A stretch of 19,637 nt of DNA from Blastocladiella britannica (Eukaryota; Blastocladiomycota; Blastocladiomycetes; Blastocladiales; Blastocladiaceae). This document shows, piece by piece, positions 9,614 to 19,637 of this stretch. Under the pieces are notes generated by a model. The model ran no database searches and was not told the DNA's origin. It worked only from the letters and a program-made list of their open reading frames with translations. The stretch covers positions 1-19,637 of the forward strand of contig MU624867.1 in the NCBI GenBank assembly GCA_025349905.2. The letters are read 5' to 3'. The position numbers and the translations under genes were made by a program. Numbering within the stretch: position 1 is the stretch's first letter; each line of letters opens with the position of its first letter.

Positions 9614-12600
9614 TCACTGGACAGTACACCGGCCGCAGTCGTCGCGCGCACGCACGATCGCGACACCACGACCGCCATCGTCTTCCTCGCTGTCGCTTCC
9701 TCGCAAAGGCGATCGATCGTCGCCTTTCTTCTCCTGCACCGCGTCCTCGTCGTCTTGAGCCTGATCACCTCGACGCCGCCGTGGTCGACCCCGCATCTGC
9801 CCCAGCGGCGCGTCCGCGAGCTCAAACGACGGCAGCATAGACTCCTCGCCCGATCCACCACCGTCCGCCAGCAACTGCCGCACGCGGTCCACCAGATCCA
9901 CCGCCGCCGCATCGGTGCAACTGGCACTGGACCGGTAGTTGACGGCACGCACGATCTCGCCCCGCTCGCGCTCCAGCTTGCCCAGCACCCGCGCGGCCGC
10001 GTCGCGGTCCAGCGCCACGGCCCCCGCCGCCAGCGCATTGGCCGCGTGCAGTGCTTGTAGCGCCGCAGCGGCGCGAGCGACGGCGCCCGCGGTGCGGCGC
10101 GCGACAGACGACAGCATCGCCATGTCTTGGGCGGCGAGGGTCGCGTGGTCGGGAGCTGGGGTAGCGGCGGTGGTGGACGATGAGGAGGATTCGCCAATGG
10201 GAAGTTGGGCGAGTCGGTCCAGCACGCGGCCGGCGACATCCAGCTGTGCCGGCCACCAGCTGGCATTGTTCACACCGGTGCCACCGCCAAGTCGGCCCGA
10301 CGTGCTACTGCTGCCCATGGCACCTCCGACCAGATCCAGCACCACGCTGGCGATGCCGCCACTGGTTTCCTTGGTATCGGCCGATTTGGAGGATGTGGTG
10401 GTCGCCGCGACCGAGTACGCGACCAGTGCTTCGAGCCTCGCCACGGCCAACTGCCGGGTCTCGCGAGTGGCTGCAGCCAGACCATCACGAACCGACCCGG
10501 CGGCGGCCGCGACCGTTTCGACGTACGGGTCGTTGGCGGCGGCAGCAGCGACCGCCAGCAGGCCACGCGCGGCCGCGGCACGGTCAGTGTCGAGCGCCTC
10601 GCCCAGCCCGCGCGTCAGATACAGGTCCTGGAGGCGGCGGATATTGGGCGCCAGAGGAGACAGCGGTGCCGGAGATGTGGTAGTAGTGGACGAGGGTGAT
10701 ACGGGGGCCGTGGCCAGCCGGGCCGAGAACTGCGCGGCGGCCACATCGTGCACAAGCAGCGCACGGACCGCACCCGCCGCCGACTGCATGTTCTCCACCG
10801 CCGACGCAAACGCGTCCAGGACCATGTAGTACCGGTTGCGTTCGGCCACCAGCTCGTCGGTCAAGTTGGACGTCGCTTGTTTGACGGCCGCCGCGATCGC
10901 CGAGGGGGCGGCGGCGCGCGCGGCCACCGAGTAGTTGAGCGCTGACGCACGGAGGTCGTCGATCTGGATCTTGTAGCTGCGCTCGCGCTCGGCCCATTCC
11001 AGTTCTAATAATTCATTGCATGAGTGAATTGTATGGATGCAATGAAATAGAGTACATGCCTTTCTGAGCCAAAGTCTCTGCCAACTCGTTCGCCCGCTTC
11101 TCATGATCCACCTCAACATTGATCCGTGCATGCGTCTTGATCCGCATCGCACGGTACCCAAACATCAAGGTACCTTTTGTCTCCGAGACGTCGCGGCGGG
11201 CGGGCGACGCACACACAATAAGGCTAGTGACACAGTTCCCGCCCAGCGACTCTTGCAACAGCCGGGTCAGCGTCGAGTTGCGGTACGGCACGTGCCGCTT
11301 TTGCTCGGCCAGCGCCTGAATCACGTTCCCGAGCTCTAGCAGCGACAAGTTGATTTCTTTGGCCTCGGATAACTGCGTGCCCGTGGCCAGCGACCGTTTC
11401 ACGCGCTCGGACCCAGCCAAGTCGCATAAAGTCAGGCGGCCGTGAACCACCATGTCGGGGTCGCCGGCTTCGAGAAACCCGAGATCGCCGCCACCGCCAA
11501 CGGACGTGTCAGCACCGTAGGTCCAGGCGGGGTCAATGTCGTCGCCGTTTCCGGCACCGAACCACGAGTCGCCGCCGCCACTGACCCACGATCCGCCCGA
11601 GGACGCGAGGCCGGGCGCGGCGGTGGTATCGACAAACACGCCGGAACGCGAGTACCCCAACCCGCCGCCGCCATTGCCACTGCCATTGAGCAGCGGCTGT
11701 TGTTGTTGTTGTTGTTGCTGCAAAGGTTGCGGCTGCGTCGCGCTGAGCCAGCCGCCGTCGCCGACCACCAGCGACTGCAGGCTGTTGCGCAACCCTGGCT
11801 GCATTCCGCTGGCCAACGTCGATGAGGCGGTCCCACCACTGGCGGATGAAGGACCCGTCGCTGACGCGGGAACGGAGCGGTTCGGGTGCCGTTCGACATG
11901 CACGAACGCGATCGCGTGCGACCGCGACGAGTGCCGGTTCATTTTGGTCTCGGCAAAGATCAGCCGCCGCTGACCGCGATCCAGCAGCGCGTGCAGGTCG
12001 GCCTCGGACCGTACCGTGTGCTCGGTCAGGCCTTCAACAAACACCCCCAAGTCCGGGTGCTCGCGCAGCGGCAGATCGTGCTGCTGCGCGGTGGATGCCG
12101 GGGAAGCCAGGTCGTCGCCGAGAAGGTCGTGGATCCGTTCCTGGTAGATCTGTATTTACAAATTATGGCACGTAAGTACGTGGAGCAATCAAAAGAAGAA
12201 AAGGGGCAATACCTGCAAGAACGACATGCGCACTTTGAATAAGAACCGGTGCCGATCGCGGTGCATGCGTCGAAACAGCTGGCGCAAAGCGCGCGGAATC
12301 ATTCCATCGGGCGACGACAATGTGGTGGTTTTGCCCGTCCCCGTCTGGCCATAAGCGATCAGCGTGCCATTGAACCCTTTGAGGCACGCCTGAACCAACG
12401 GAGCGCCCACTGCCGCGTACACGTCGCGGTTGGACGCGTCAGGCCCAAAGACGGTGTCAAAGACGTAGCTCTGGCCATTTCCACCAATAGTACCATTGCT
12501 TGGAGTTGTTGACGTGGATGAAGAGGAAGAGCCAGGACCACTTGGAGGCACGGTAGCTGCTGCGGTGGCCGACGAGGTCGGAAGCAAGCCCAGGGACGCG

Positions 12601-13187
12601 GTAGGGGAGACCGAGGATGAAGTTGGGCCAGCCAAGTCCAGGATCGAGACCGCATTGTGCATGGGATCGGCCACCACCGAAGCGGGCTCTCGGGCCGCAA
12701 TCTCGTGTGGGAGTAAGGGGCGTACGCGCACAAACACTTTGATGCGGCCCGAGGCCAGATCGGAGGGCGGTGGTTGTCGCTGTTGAGGGGCCGGTGGCGT
12801 GGCAGCGGCTAATGGTGAGGTGGGCACCGCTGGCGAGGAAGCAGTGGACAGCGGAGAGGGCGATCGCCGACGAGACTGGGAGGCAGCCGACGCCGACGAG
12901 GAGGCCAGAGAGGAGGAGCCAGTGGCGGCAGCGACTACCAGTGAGGGCATCGACGACAGTGAGCCCAGGGTGGTTGGACCAGTGCCAGTGACAGTGGCCA
13001 TGAGTCGTTGTGGCGGCGACTGGAGTGGTTGCGCCAGTGGCACTGTTTGTGGTGGTGTCGGTGGTGCCGGTGGTGGTGGCGACTTGGAGGGCGACGAGGC
13101 GGTAGGATCCCGAACCGAGACACGATATTGCGGAGGCCCGCCGCCACGGATGGGCGACAGGCCCGATCGGGACGAGAGGGAGGCCAT
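9614..13187 (-). CDS. kinesin-like motor protein with N-terminal motor and large motor insert
   Basis: Three exons: 13187-12213, 12149-11060 and 11004-9614, together 3456 nt (1151 aa), in frame. A Ser/Pro-rich leader (1-147) precedes the motor: 'GRIKVFVRVRPLLP' (about 147), P-loop 'GQTGTGKT' (280-287), 'IYQERIHDLL' at the exon 2 start, switch I 'NRHSSRSH' (396-403), switch II 'DLAGSE' (568-573), 'HVPYRNSTLTRLLQESLGGN', ending near 665. These are diagnostic kinesin ATPase/microtubule-binding motifs. Low-complexity inserts sit at about 187-240 and about 415-558, the latter with a Gln run. The end of the motor ('FGYRAMRIKTHARINVEVD') resembles ungrouped or ARK-type kinesins more than kinesin-1, a tentative reading. 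The tail has a short charged helix, is then alanine-rich and probably helical, and ends acidic/basic. Intron 2 appears to be GC-AG. An alternative downstream exon could extend the C-terminus to 9445. Confidence 0.92.
11005..11059 (-). other. GC-AG intron in kinesin gene
   Basis: The reading frame of exon 2 ends '...TLAQK' and must continue in phase 1 into 'ELEWAERERSYK' beginning at 11004 after a TTATTAG acceptor. The only donor that keeps this phase is AAAG|GCATGT at 11059. The nearby GT (at 11055-11054) would give phase 2 and shift the frame. The intron is 55 nt, similar to others here. GC donors are a known minor class with otherwise strong consensus. Confidence 0.65.
11690..11720 (-). repeat. 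CAA/CAG trinucleotide run coding polyglutamine in the kinesin insert
   Basis: On the minus strand a CAA/CAG run encodes eight consecutive glutamines (about residues 469-476) inside the large insert between switch I and switch II. It is a microsatellite-like tract and may vary in length between strains. Confidence 0.7.
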
Positions 13188-13272
13188 TATTTGCCGGGTA
13201 TTTTATGACGAGAACGAGAGAGAGAGGTCTTTTCCAAGAAGAAAATTTTAACGATTTAACTATCTTTGAAAA
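13188..13272. promoter_or_regulatory. 85-bp bidirectional promoter between kinesin and DPM2
   Basis: The ATG codons of the minus-strand kinesin (13187) and the plus-strand DPM2 (13273) are only 85 bp apart, so both 5' UTRs and core promoters must fit here. The interval has a GA-repeat (GAGAACGAGAGAGAGAGG, about 13211-13228) and an AT-rich half next to DPM2. No clear TATA box is seen in either direction. Confidence 0.5.
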
Positions 13273-13747
13273 ATGGTACGACGATCAGCGCGCATGTTTG
13301 GCGTGAGGGTATAGGCTGTTCCGTGCCCGTGGGCGGGCAAGACATGGAAGTAAAAGTGGGGAGCGTATTGACACCCAAGGACTGGCTGATGAACATCAAA
13401 ATTAAAACAGGCCAACGCTCAAGACAAGCTCGTCGGGTCGGTGTTCATTGCCATTGCCGCCTTCGTGTGGTCGTACTACACCGTGTGGGCCTTCCTCATG
13501 GTGTGTACACCCCTGTCCTCATCCTTTATATCAACGTACCCATTGATTGACCTTATTGAAAAAATAGCCCTTCCTCGACGAACAACACCCGCTCCAATCG
13601 TTCTTTTTGCCGCAAGAGTACGCGGTGCTGCTCCCGACGCTGCTGGTGGCCATTGCCGTCACGGGCGTCGCCGGCTTTATCGGCATGTCGGTGGTCAAGA
13701 AGCAGCGCAAGGCGTCGTCCACCGCCACCAAGAAAAAGTCGACCTGA
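13273..13747 (+). CDS. DPM2: dolichol phosphate-mannose synthase regulatory subunit DPM2
   Basis: Exons proposed: 13273-13302, 13411-13500 and 13568-13747, giving about 99 aa (about 92 aa if the second ATG at 13294 is used, nearer the 84 aa of human DPM2). Diagnostic features are 'KLVGSVFIAIAAF', 'SYYTVWAFLMPFLDEQHPLQ' (spanning intron 2), 'FFLPQEYAV', then a second hydrophobic helix and a Lys-rich cytosolic tail ('KKQRKASSTATKKKST'). Both predicted membrane helices are present. In the family, DPM2 sits in the ER membrane, stabilises the catalytic DPM1 and DPM3, and supports N-glycan, GPI-anchor and O-mannose synthesis. The first exon is the least certain part: its donor GTGAGG gives a 108-nt intron, longer than others here. 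The gene is head-to-head with the kinesin. Confidence 0.87.
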
Positions 13748-13753
13748 TTGGTG

Positions 13754-13759
13754 AATAAA
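13754..13759 (+). terminator. AATAAA polyadenylation-like hexamer after DPM2
   Basis: A canonical AATAAA begins seven bases after the DPM2 TGA. It would imply a very short 3' UTR. AATAAA is common in AT-rich spacer DNA, so position is the main support. Confidence 0.4.
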
Positions 13760-13839
13760 TATCTTTGGAATACGAGCACGCCGAGGACGCCAGCCATTAG
13801 ACGTGGTACAGAACGTAGCAAAAAAAAAAAACACCAAGG

Positions 13840-14532
13840 TCAATTGAAAGTGATCGACCAGGTCTCGTTTCTCGAACTACGAGATGAGGTACCGCAAGAG
13901 TATGCCCACAGTGCTGCACGGGGCTGACGTCAAGATCCCCAGCGGGATCCAAGGTGGGCGTGCTTGGACGCACTCCACGTCCTGCAAGTCCAACACTGAC
14001 GCTAGCACTGGTCCTCATCATTGAGGCGTACCATTACCGTCGACGGCGTGGACATCGACGCTGACTCTGCACGACTTGCACAGGCGGCTGCCGATCTTGC
14101 CGCAGGACCCGATTCTGTTTGAATCCAGTGCCTTCGAGAACATCGATCCAACACTGATCCATGCAACACTGGCATGTGGAGGGCACACATCTCGCCGAGT
14201 ACAATACGCGGGCTCGCTCGACAGTGGAATCGACGCGGACCTTGGCGCCGTCGTCGCTGTCGGTCGGCCAGGCACAGCTGTTGATGCTGGCGCGCGGGAT
14301 CCTGCGCAAGACTCGCGTGTTGGCCCTGGATGCGGCCCACGACAACATGTGCAAAAGATGATCCGACGCGAGTTTGCCGTGTGCACAGCGATTACCATTG
14401 CCCATCGGCTCGCGACCATCTTGGACTATTGACTATATTTTGGTGGTCGAGTATCACCCGCCCACGGCGCTGCTCGCCAACACCTCCTCCGAGTTTCACT
14501 CGCTCGCCAAGGAGTCCAAGCTTGTACAATAA
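13840..14532 (+). pseudogene. ABCC-type ABC transporter fragment: degenerate NBD2 and C-terminus
   Basis: Successive pieces in different frames match the second nucleotide-binding domain of ABCC/MRP transporters in order. They are 'YEMRYRKSMPTVLHGADVKI', 'KVGVLGRT', 'LTLALVLIIE', 'TITVDGVDID', 'LHDLHRRLPILPQDPILFE' (Q-loop region), 'ENIDPT', 'SVGQAQLLMLARGILRKTRV' (signature region), 'LALDAA' (Walker B region, catalytic Glu replaced), 'IRREF' and 'ITIAHRLATILDY' (H-loop). The final frame ends at a natural-looking TAA (14530-14532) overlapping AATAAA. At least four frame changes occur, and Walker A is destroyed: after 'GRT' the expected GxGKS is scrambled, with a Cys-Lys-Ser remnant in another frame. 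No complete protein can be made. The rest of an ABCC gene lies on the opposite strand to the right. Confidence 0.82.
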
Positions 14533-14563
14533 AATAATATTCAATATATTGATCAACTAAATG

Positions 14564-16180
14564 TTACCACCGATAGTTATCCTCATCCGCCATTCTCTGA
14601 CGGATTTGCTCAAGAGCGACGTCAGGAGAATTGATCTCAAGCAACGGATCGTCGGGCACAGGTCCGTTGAGAGCACCACCACTAAAAGCGCGCCACCACG
14701 CCCGCGTCACCTCGGGAGCCTTGTCCAAGATTTCCGTGTCAACTCCTCCACCAGGTGGGTGGATAAAGTACTGACGCGAGTGGGCATAGTCCCTCAGAAC
14801 GTCGAGCACTGCAGGGATCGTCGCAGTGTCAAATGCCGTGGCAAGCAGATCGCGGACATCGGATAGATAGAGGGGATCCAGCTCGGAGAGCCACCACCGC
14901 AGCGCAGGTAGGTAACCGTCGTTGGAGATATAGACGCCAATCGCCTTGAGAGCTTCAACATCGAATCCATATTGAATTTTCCACCACCGGTACATTTCGA
15001 GCAGCTCAGCGTGAACCGGCCCAGAGCCAATAAAGTGATTCGGATTCATCTCCTCACCAGTGTACTCTTCTTTGAGGTCATCTCCGTGGGCGTGCCGCCA
15101 TTTCAAAAGGGCGAAATTTTGGCCCTCAAAAGCAACTGTATAATTTGTCATGTCCCAGTTACATTCAAGGTGATTCATGGCCAAGTAATCCAGGCCCGCA
15201 TATTCGTTGGCTTTCACCAGGTCGGATATACCGAAAAAATTCGTCCGCTTAAACTCAGTGCCCCGTTCTTTCCACCACTCCAAAAAAAACCGATATCCAC
15301 AGGAGCTCGAAGATCCAGGTGATCGGCATTCATCTCGTTTTGCTAATTAATACGAGTAAAGGCTGTGTGCGAGTGCGACATGTTCCACAACCAGGTCACG
15401 ATTTCCAATGACTGCCCCCGGAGTGCATAGTAGCTGAGATGGACGGCGGATAGGGTCCAATCAGCGGGGGGTCGGCGGACAAGTATAGATATGATTGTGA
15501 ATGCAACAATGTATTGATTTTGACTTGCAGCGGATAAAGTCTTTGGAGCTCAAGATCGCAGCCAAATCATTGCTCGTCTTGTCTGCTGTCATCCACCCCA
15601 ACACGTCTGGCTGATCAATGGCAAATGCAAATATCATCAAATCTCCTTGAGAAGCTGCCAAGTAACCATGCAATTTGAGCCATTCCAGGTCCGCAACAGG
15701 GGTATTTCCCCAAGCCTTAAGCTCCCTGCAGCCGATGCACCCGAGAGCACGGTTCCTTGATGCAAACCAGTCCAGGACAGCAGTGCGACCGGCCTTATAG
15801 GCCAGAACGAATATCTACTTGTCCTTTTCGTCGCGTCGCTCCTTGCCCACCCAGGGGTCGAGGTACTTGTTGAGGAATTGAACATTGCCGCGCTCGGCGG
15901 CCGTCTGGAGGAGGGGCCAGGATTCGGTCGCCACCACCGGCTTTAAGAACCGCGCAACAAGCTCATTGTGGCCATACTGGATGGCGAGGTGCATTGCTCG
16001 GCTGGGGGCGAGCTCGTGAGAACCAAGCGATAATACGACGTGTAACGCGTCGGGCTGTTCAAACGCGGGCAGGACGCGCAGAATGGCGAGAGCTTCATCG
16101 ATATAGAGGCAATGCGCACTGGCAATAGCAAGAACGTGGCCGGCAATGCCGAGAATCACCAGCAACGAGAGAATGCCCGC
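14564..16180 (-). pseudogene. broken ankyrin-like repeat gene (zoosporic-fungus type)
   Basis: Reading minus from about 16180, the frame gives 'HVLAIASAHCLYIDEALAIL', 'RVLPAF', 'AMHLAIQYGHNELVARFL' and 'TAAERGNVQFLNKYLDPW', then an in-frame TAG at 15817-15815. The same frame goes on beyond the stop with 'YKAGRTAVLDWFASRNRALG', 'LEWLKLHGYLAASQGDLMIF' and 'SSKDFIRC'. A putative intron (about 15531-15431) leads to 'YYALRGQSLEIVTWLW', followed by a second in-frame TAG (15345-15343) and a frameshift at an 8-base A/T run (15282-15289). After that a 230-codon open stretch runs to 14564 ('LEWWKERGTEFKR', 'EMYRWWKIQYGFDVEALK', 'RWWLSELD'). The N-terminal helix block and the diverged 'G-H/D-x-x-x-L-x-W/F-W' repeats are typical of expanded ankyrin-like families in these fungi. 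Two stops plus a shift make it a likely pseudogene; sequencing error at the homopolymer is possible. Confidence 0.65.
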
Positions 16181-16189
16181 CGTTCGCGA

Positions 16190-17850
<1,661 letters not shown>

Positions 17851-18137
17851 TCGGCACTGTCCTGTCGTTATTTGGCCACATTAATCATTGTTCAGCAGCA
17901 AGCCATTCACCAAGGTGGGTTGCGTGGACAACCTCGCGGCCGGACACAAAGCAAGTTTGCCCAGTGCGCGTGTGGCAGCATACTGGAGTGGAGGACACGG
18001 TCGAGAATTAGCAGAAATTTGCGGTTGAAGTGAAGTCGTTGGTTTTTTGGTCGGACACAGACATTTTTACCTGGCGTATAAAACGGACTGCGAGCTCTTC
18101 CTTCACATAACATTTCAAGCGAATATAGAGACCGGAA
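17851..18137. other. spacer upstream of intact ankyrin-like gene
   Basis: This stretch lies between the last recognisable ABCC homology and the ATG at 18138. I find no convincing continuation of the ABCC first membrane domain here. It ends with the probable promoter and leader of the ankyrin-like gene. Confidence 0.45.
18077..18083 (+). promoter_or_regulatory. TATA-box-like element of ankyrin-like gene
   Basis: TATAAAA lies 55 bp before the ATG at 18138, at a position that fits a short 5' leader. It is the clearest TATA-like element seen at a gene start in this window. Confidence 0.45.
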
Positions 18138-19154
18138 ATGAACGCTTTACACGAGATCCAGCAAACCTTGGTGGATTGGTCCAAATCGGGCCGCTACGGC
18201 ACTCGTCCCCTCACTCTTCCATTAAATCTGAACAACCCCATGACAAGCGCCCCGCCTCACGCCGAACTCAACATCCACGTCATCAACCGCATCCTCGTGC
18301 ATGCTGTGCTCGAGGACACCACGGAGGACCGCTGTCCAGAGCCCGAGTACGAACTATTATCCGACGAATCTCTGGCAGCTGCCCAGGCACATCGAAGCCG
18401 ACTGGCCCAATATGCCCGTGTAATGCTGCGCGACGACGCGCCAGACGTGGTCATGGCTATTTTCCGTTGTGCATGGTCCCTGTCACCCGATAGGGCAAGC
18501 GAGCTGGAGTGGATTGAGGCGCTGCAGGTGCGGCGCTCCCTTGGGTTGCCATTCACGTACTCGTACTGGGCTATGGACCGGGCCAGTGAGAACGGCCACG
18601 TCGACGTGCTCAACTGGTGGCGCGATTCTGGCCTCAAACTCGAGTACACGAATAATGCCATGGGCATGGCCAGTGCAAACGGCCACATCAATGTGCTCAA
18701 CTGGTGGCGCGATTCTGGCCTCAAACTCGAGTACTGGGAGACTGCCATGGACTGGGCCAGCAAGAACGGCCATGTTGACACACTCAACTGGTGGCGCGAT
18801 TCCGGCCTCGAGCTCAAGTACTCGGGGCATGCCATGGAGTGGGCCAGTCAGAGAGGCCACATCGACGTGCTCGAGTGGTGGCGCAGCTCTGGCCTCGAGC
18901 TCATGTACTCGCGCTGGGCCATGGAGTGGGCCAGTGAAAACGGCCACGTCGATGTGCTCGAGTGGTGGCGCAGCTCTGGCCTCGAGCTCAAGTACTCGAA
19001 GCGGGCCATGGACGACGCCAGCAATAACAGCCACGTCGATGTGCTCAACTGGTGGCGCAGCTCTGGCCTCGAGCTCAAGTACTCGCAGCGGGACGACGTC
19101 AGCTGGTACGGCGACGTGGATGTGCTCAACTGGTGGCGCGATTCTGGCCTGTGA
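18138..19154 (+). CDS. ankyrin-like tandem-repeat protein, intact
   Basis: A single uninterrupted frame of 338 aa ends in TGA. Residues 1-144 are a non-repeat N-terminal region with a helical block ('INRILVHAVLEDTTED') like the N-termini of other ankyrin-like proteins in zoosporic fungi. From residue 145 a 29-aa unit is repeated six times: A-M-x-x-A-S-x-N-G-H-V-D-V-L-N/E-W-W-R-x-S-G-L-x-L-x-Y-x-x-x. A seventh, shorter copy lacks three residues and ends right at the stop. The 'A-x-x-x-G-H-x-D-V-L-x-W-W' core corresponds to the ankyrin helix pair, with a unit shorter than the usual 33 residues. Such domains bind proteins; the partner is unknown. An ATG just after a TATA-like promoter supports the start. 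Near-identical DNA between units implies recent duplication or gene conversion. It lies next to a decayed relative at about 14564-16180. Confidence 0.85.
   Translation: MNALHEIQQTLVDWSKSGRYGTRPLTLPLNLNNPMTSAPPHAELNIHVINRILVHAVLEDTTEDRCPEPEYELLSDESLAAAQAHRSRLAQYARVMLRDDAPDVVMAIFRCAWSLSPDRASELEWIEALQVRRSLGLPFTYSYWAMDRASENGHVDVLNWWRDSGLKLEYTNNAMGMASANGHINVLNWWRDSGLKLEYWETAMDWASKNGHVDTLNWWRDSGLELKYSGHAMEWASQRGHIDVLEWWRSSGLELMYSRWAMEWASENGHVDVLEWWRSSGLELKYSKRAMDDASNNSHVDVLNWWRSSGLELKYSQRDDVSWYGDVDVLNWWRDSGL
18570..19151 (+). repeat. 87-bp coding tandem repeat, six full units plus a partial one
   Basis: Units begin at 18570, 18657, 18744, 18831, 18918 and 19005, with a partial unit from 19092. The period of exactly 87 bp (29 codons) keeps the frame. 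The block coding 'WWR-D/S-SGL' is almost invariant in DNA, while positions around the 'Y-x-x-x' junction vary most. Because the period is a multiple of three, long spurious open frames appear in several other frames and on the minus strand. Confidence 0.9.
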
Positions 19155-19389
19155 CGATTCAGACGTCACATATTTAATGTATTACCCGACAGGAACTTGT
19201 CTTTGGTTCACTGTCGCGAGTCAATTGTTTGGCAAGCATATATATTCTCTAAATCCTTCCACGGACCGCAGTGCCCCTCCAGCAGTCGTTACAATTAGTA
19301 TTTCTCATTTCCTTGTTCCCACTTAGTGTTTCCCATCATTGGTTTATCTTTGCGAAACAATATACATTCTTATTTGTAATATTATATTC
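19155..19389. other. 3' spacer after ankyrin-like gene
   Basis: AT-rich noncoding DNA between the ankyrin-like stop and the convergent gene at the right edge. A short inverted repeat (GTGACG at 19151-19156, CGTCAC at 19164-19169) overlaps the stop codon. No gene is seen. Confidence 0.4.
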
Positions 19390-19637
19390 TCTCGTCGTCC
19401 ATCCACCTCGGTCTCCCGTACAACGGATCGCCCTCTGCTCCCAGTCCTAACAAGAATAATGTGAAATGGAAACATACCACTCCTCGTACTCGCCCTTGGT
19501 CAGCGGCTGCGACGGGCCCGGCCTCATTCTCAGCACGTCGACAAAAGGCAAGTGCAGGGACAGCGCCCAGAACAGCTCGGGTCGGGACAGGGCCGCCGTG
19601 GCTGCACAATACAATACAAATTCAAAGAGGAAATGAC
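19382..19637 (-). CDS. 3' end of an unidentified gene running off the right edge
   Basis: On the minus strand an intron acceptor (TTGTGCAG, ending about 19601) is followed by an exon in good codon context: 'LSRPELFWALSLHLPFVDVL', then 'TKGEYEEW'. It meets a GTATGT donor at about 19478, and a TTGTTAG acceptor about 19450 precedes a last exon. The phase that joins these two exons gives a basic tail running beyond 19382. The alternative frame, ending in TAA at 19382 ('DPLYGRPRWMDDERI'), looks more protein-like but does not fit the phase, so the C-terminus is unresolved. I do not recognise the family. Confidence 0.45.

Noticed and set aside
9939..10829. Long plus-strand open frame of 296 codons
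   Set aside because: Antisense to the alanine-rich kinesin tail. GCN-rich coding DNA leaves other frames open.
15325..15365. 20-nt intron removing the TAG at 15345-15343 and fixing the frame
   Set aside because: Frame arithmetic works with a GT...AG pair, but 20 nt is far below the minimum length of spliceosomal introns seen here (about 50 nt).
15343..15817. TAG reassigned to a sense codon, suggested by two in-frame TAGs
   Set aside because: The same locus has a frameshift, and TAG appears to end the membrane protein gene at 2419. Ordinary pseudogene decay is simpler.
18570..19151. CRISPR or satellite array
   Set aside because: Repeats are long, contiguous, in frame and coding, without spacers.
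18483..19169. 228-codon minus-strand and 285-codon plus-strand frames over the repeat array
   Set aside because: An 87-bp period is a multiple of three, so all frames repeat without stops. The 338-aa frame alone has ankyrin-like features and a sensible start.

Overview
The window is eukaryotic nuclear DNA. Genes are split by short GT-AG introns of about 50-80 nt (one is about 108 nt, one looks GC-AG). They are packed tightly, and their best matches from memory are eukaryotic: RanBP9/Gid1, GPATCH1, kinesin and DPM2. Small introns, GC-rich codons, short spacers and the 29-residue ankyrin-like repeats built on an 'N/E-W-W-R-x-S-G-L' core suggest a zoosporic fungus, most likely Blastocladiomycota (Allomyces/Catenaria/Blastocladiella type). 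That assignment is inference.

Left part (1-13747), compact housekeeping genes. A plus-strand RanBP9/10-Gid1-like gene (72-1759, SPRY-LisH-CTLH-CRA) meets a convergent minus-strand membrane protein gene (6031-2419) across a 659-bp spacer holding a small Myb-like remnant. The membrane protein is the most unusual gene: a secreted OpuAC-like (glycine-betaine-binding) domain, a cysteine-rich stalk and a multi-pass membrane region. Only 126 bp upstream of it lies a minus-strand GPATCH1-like spliceosome factor (8869-6158) with a degenerate G-patch and a formin-like polyproline tract. After a spacer comes a minus-strand kinesin (13187-9614) with a large low-complexity insert in its motor. It shares an 85-bp head-to-head promoter region with DPM2 (13273-13747), the small dolichol-phosphate-mannose synthase subunit. 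All main models keep frame across their proposed introns (total coding length divisible by 3).

Right part (about 13840-19637), a decayed, rearranged region. Pieces of an ABCC-type ABC transporter lie in opposite orientations: NBD2 with its natural C-terminus on plus (13840-14532), and end of TMD1-NBD1-start of TMD2 on minus (about 17850-16190). Both have many frameshifts. Between them sits a broken minus-strand ankyrin-like gene (about 16180-14564). To the right, an intact plus-strand ankyrin-like gene (18138-19154) carries six 87-bp tandem repeats plus a partial seventh. This suggests an ankyrin-family gene invaded or recombined into an ABCC locus with an inversion, followed by decay. At the right edge is the 3' end of an unidentified minus-strand gene.

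No tRNA, rRNA, CRISPR array or intact mobile element was recognised by eye. All family assignments come from motif recognition without database searches.
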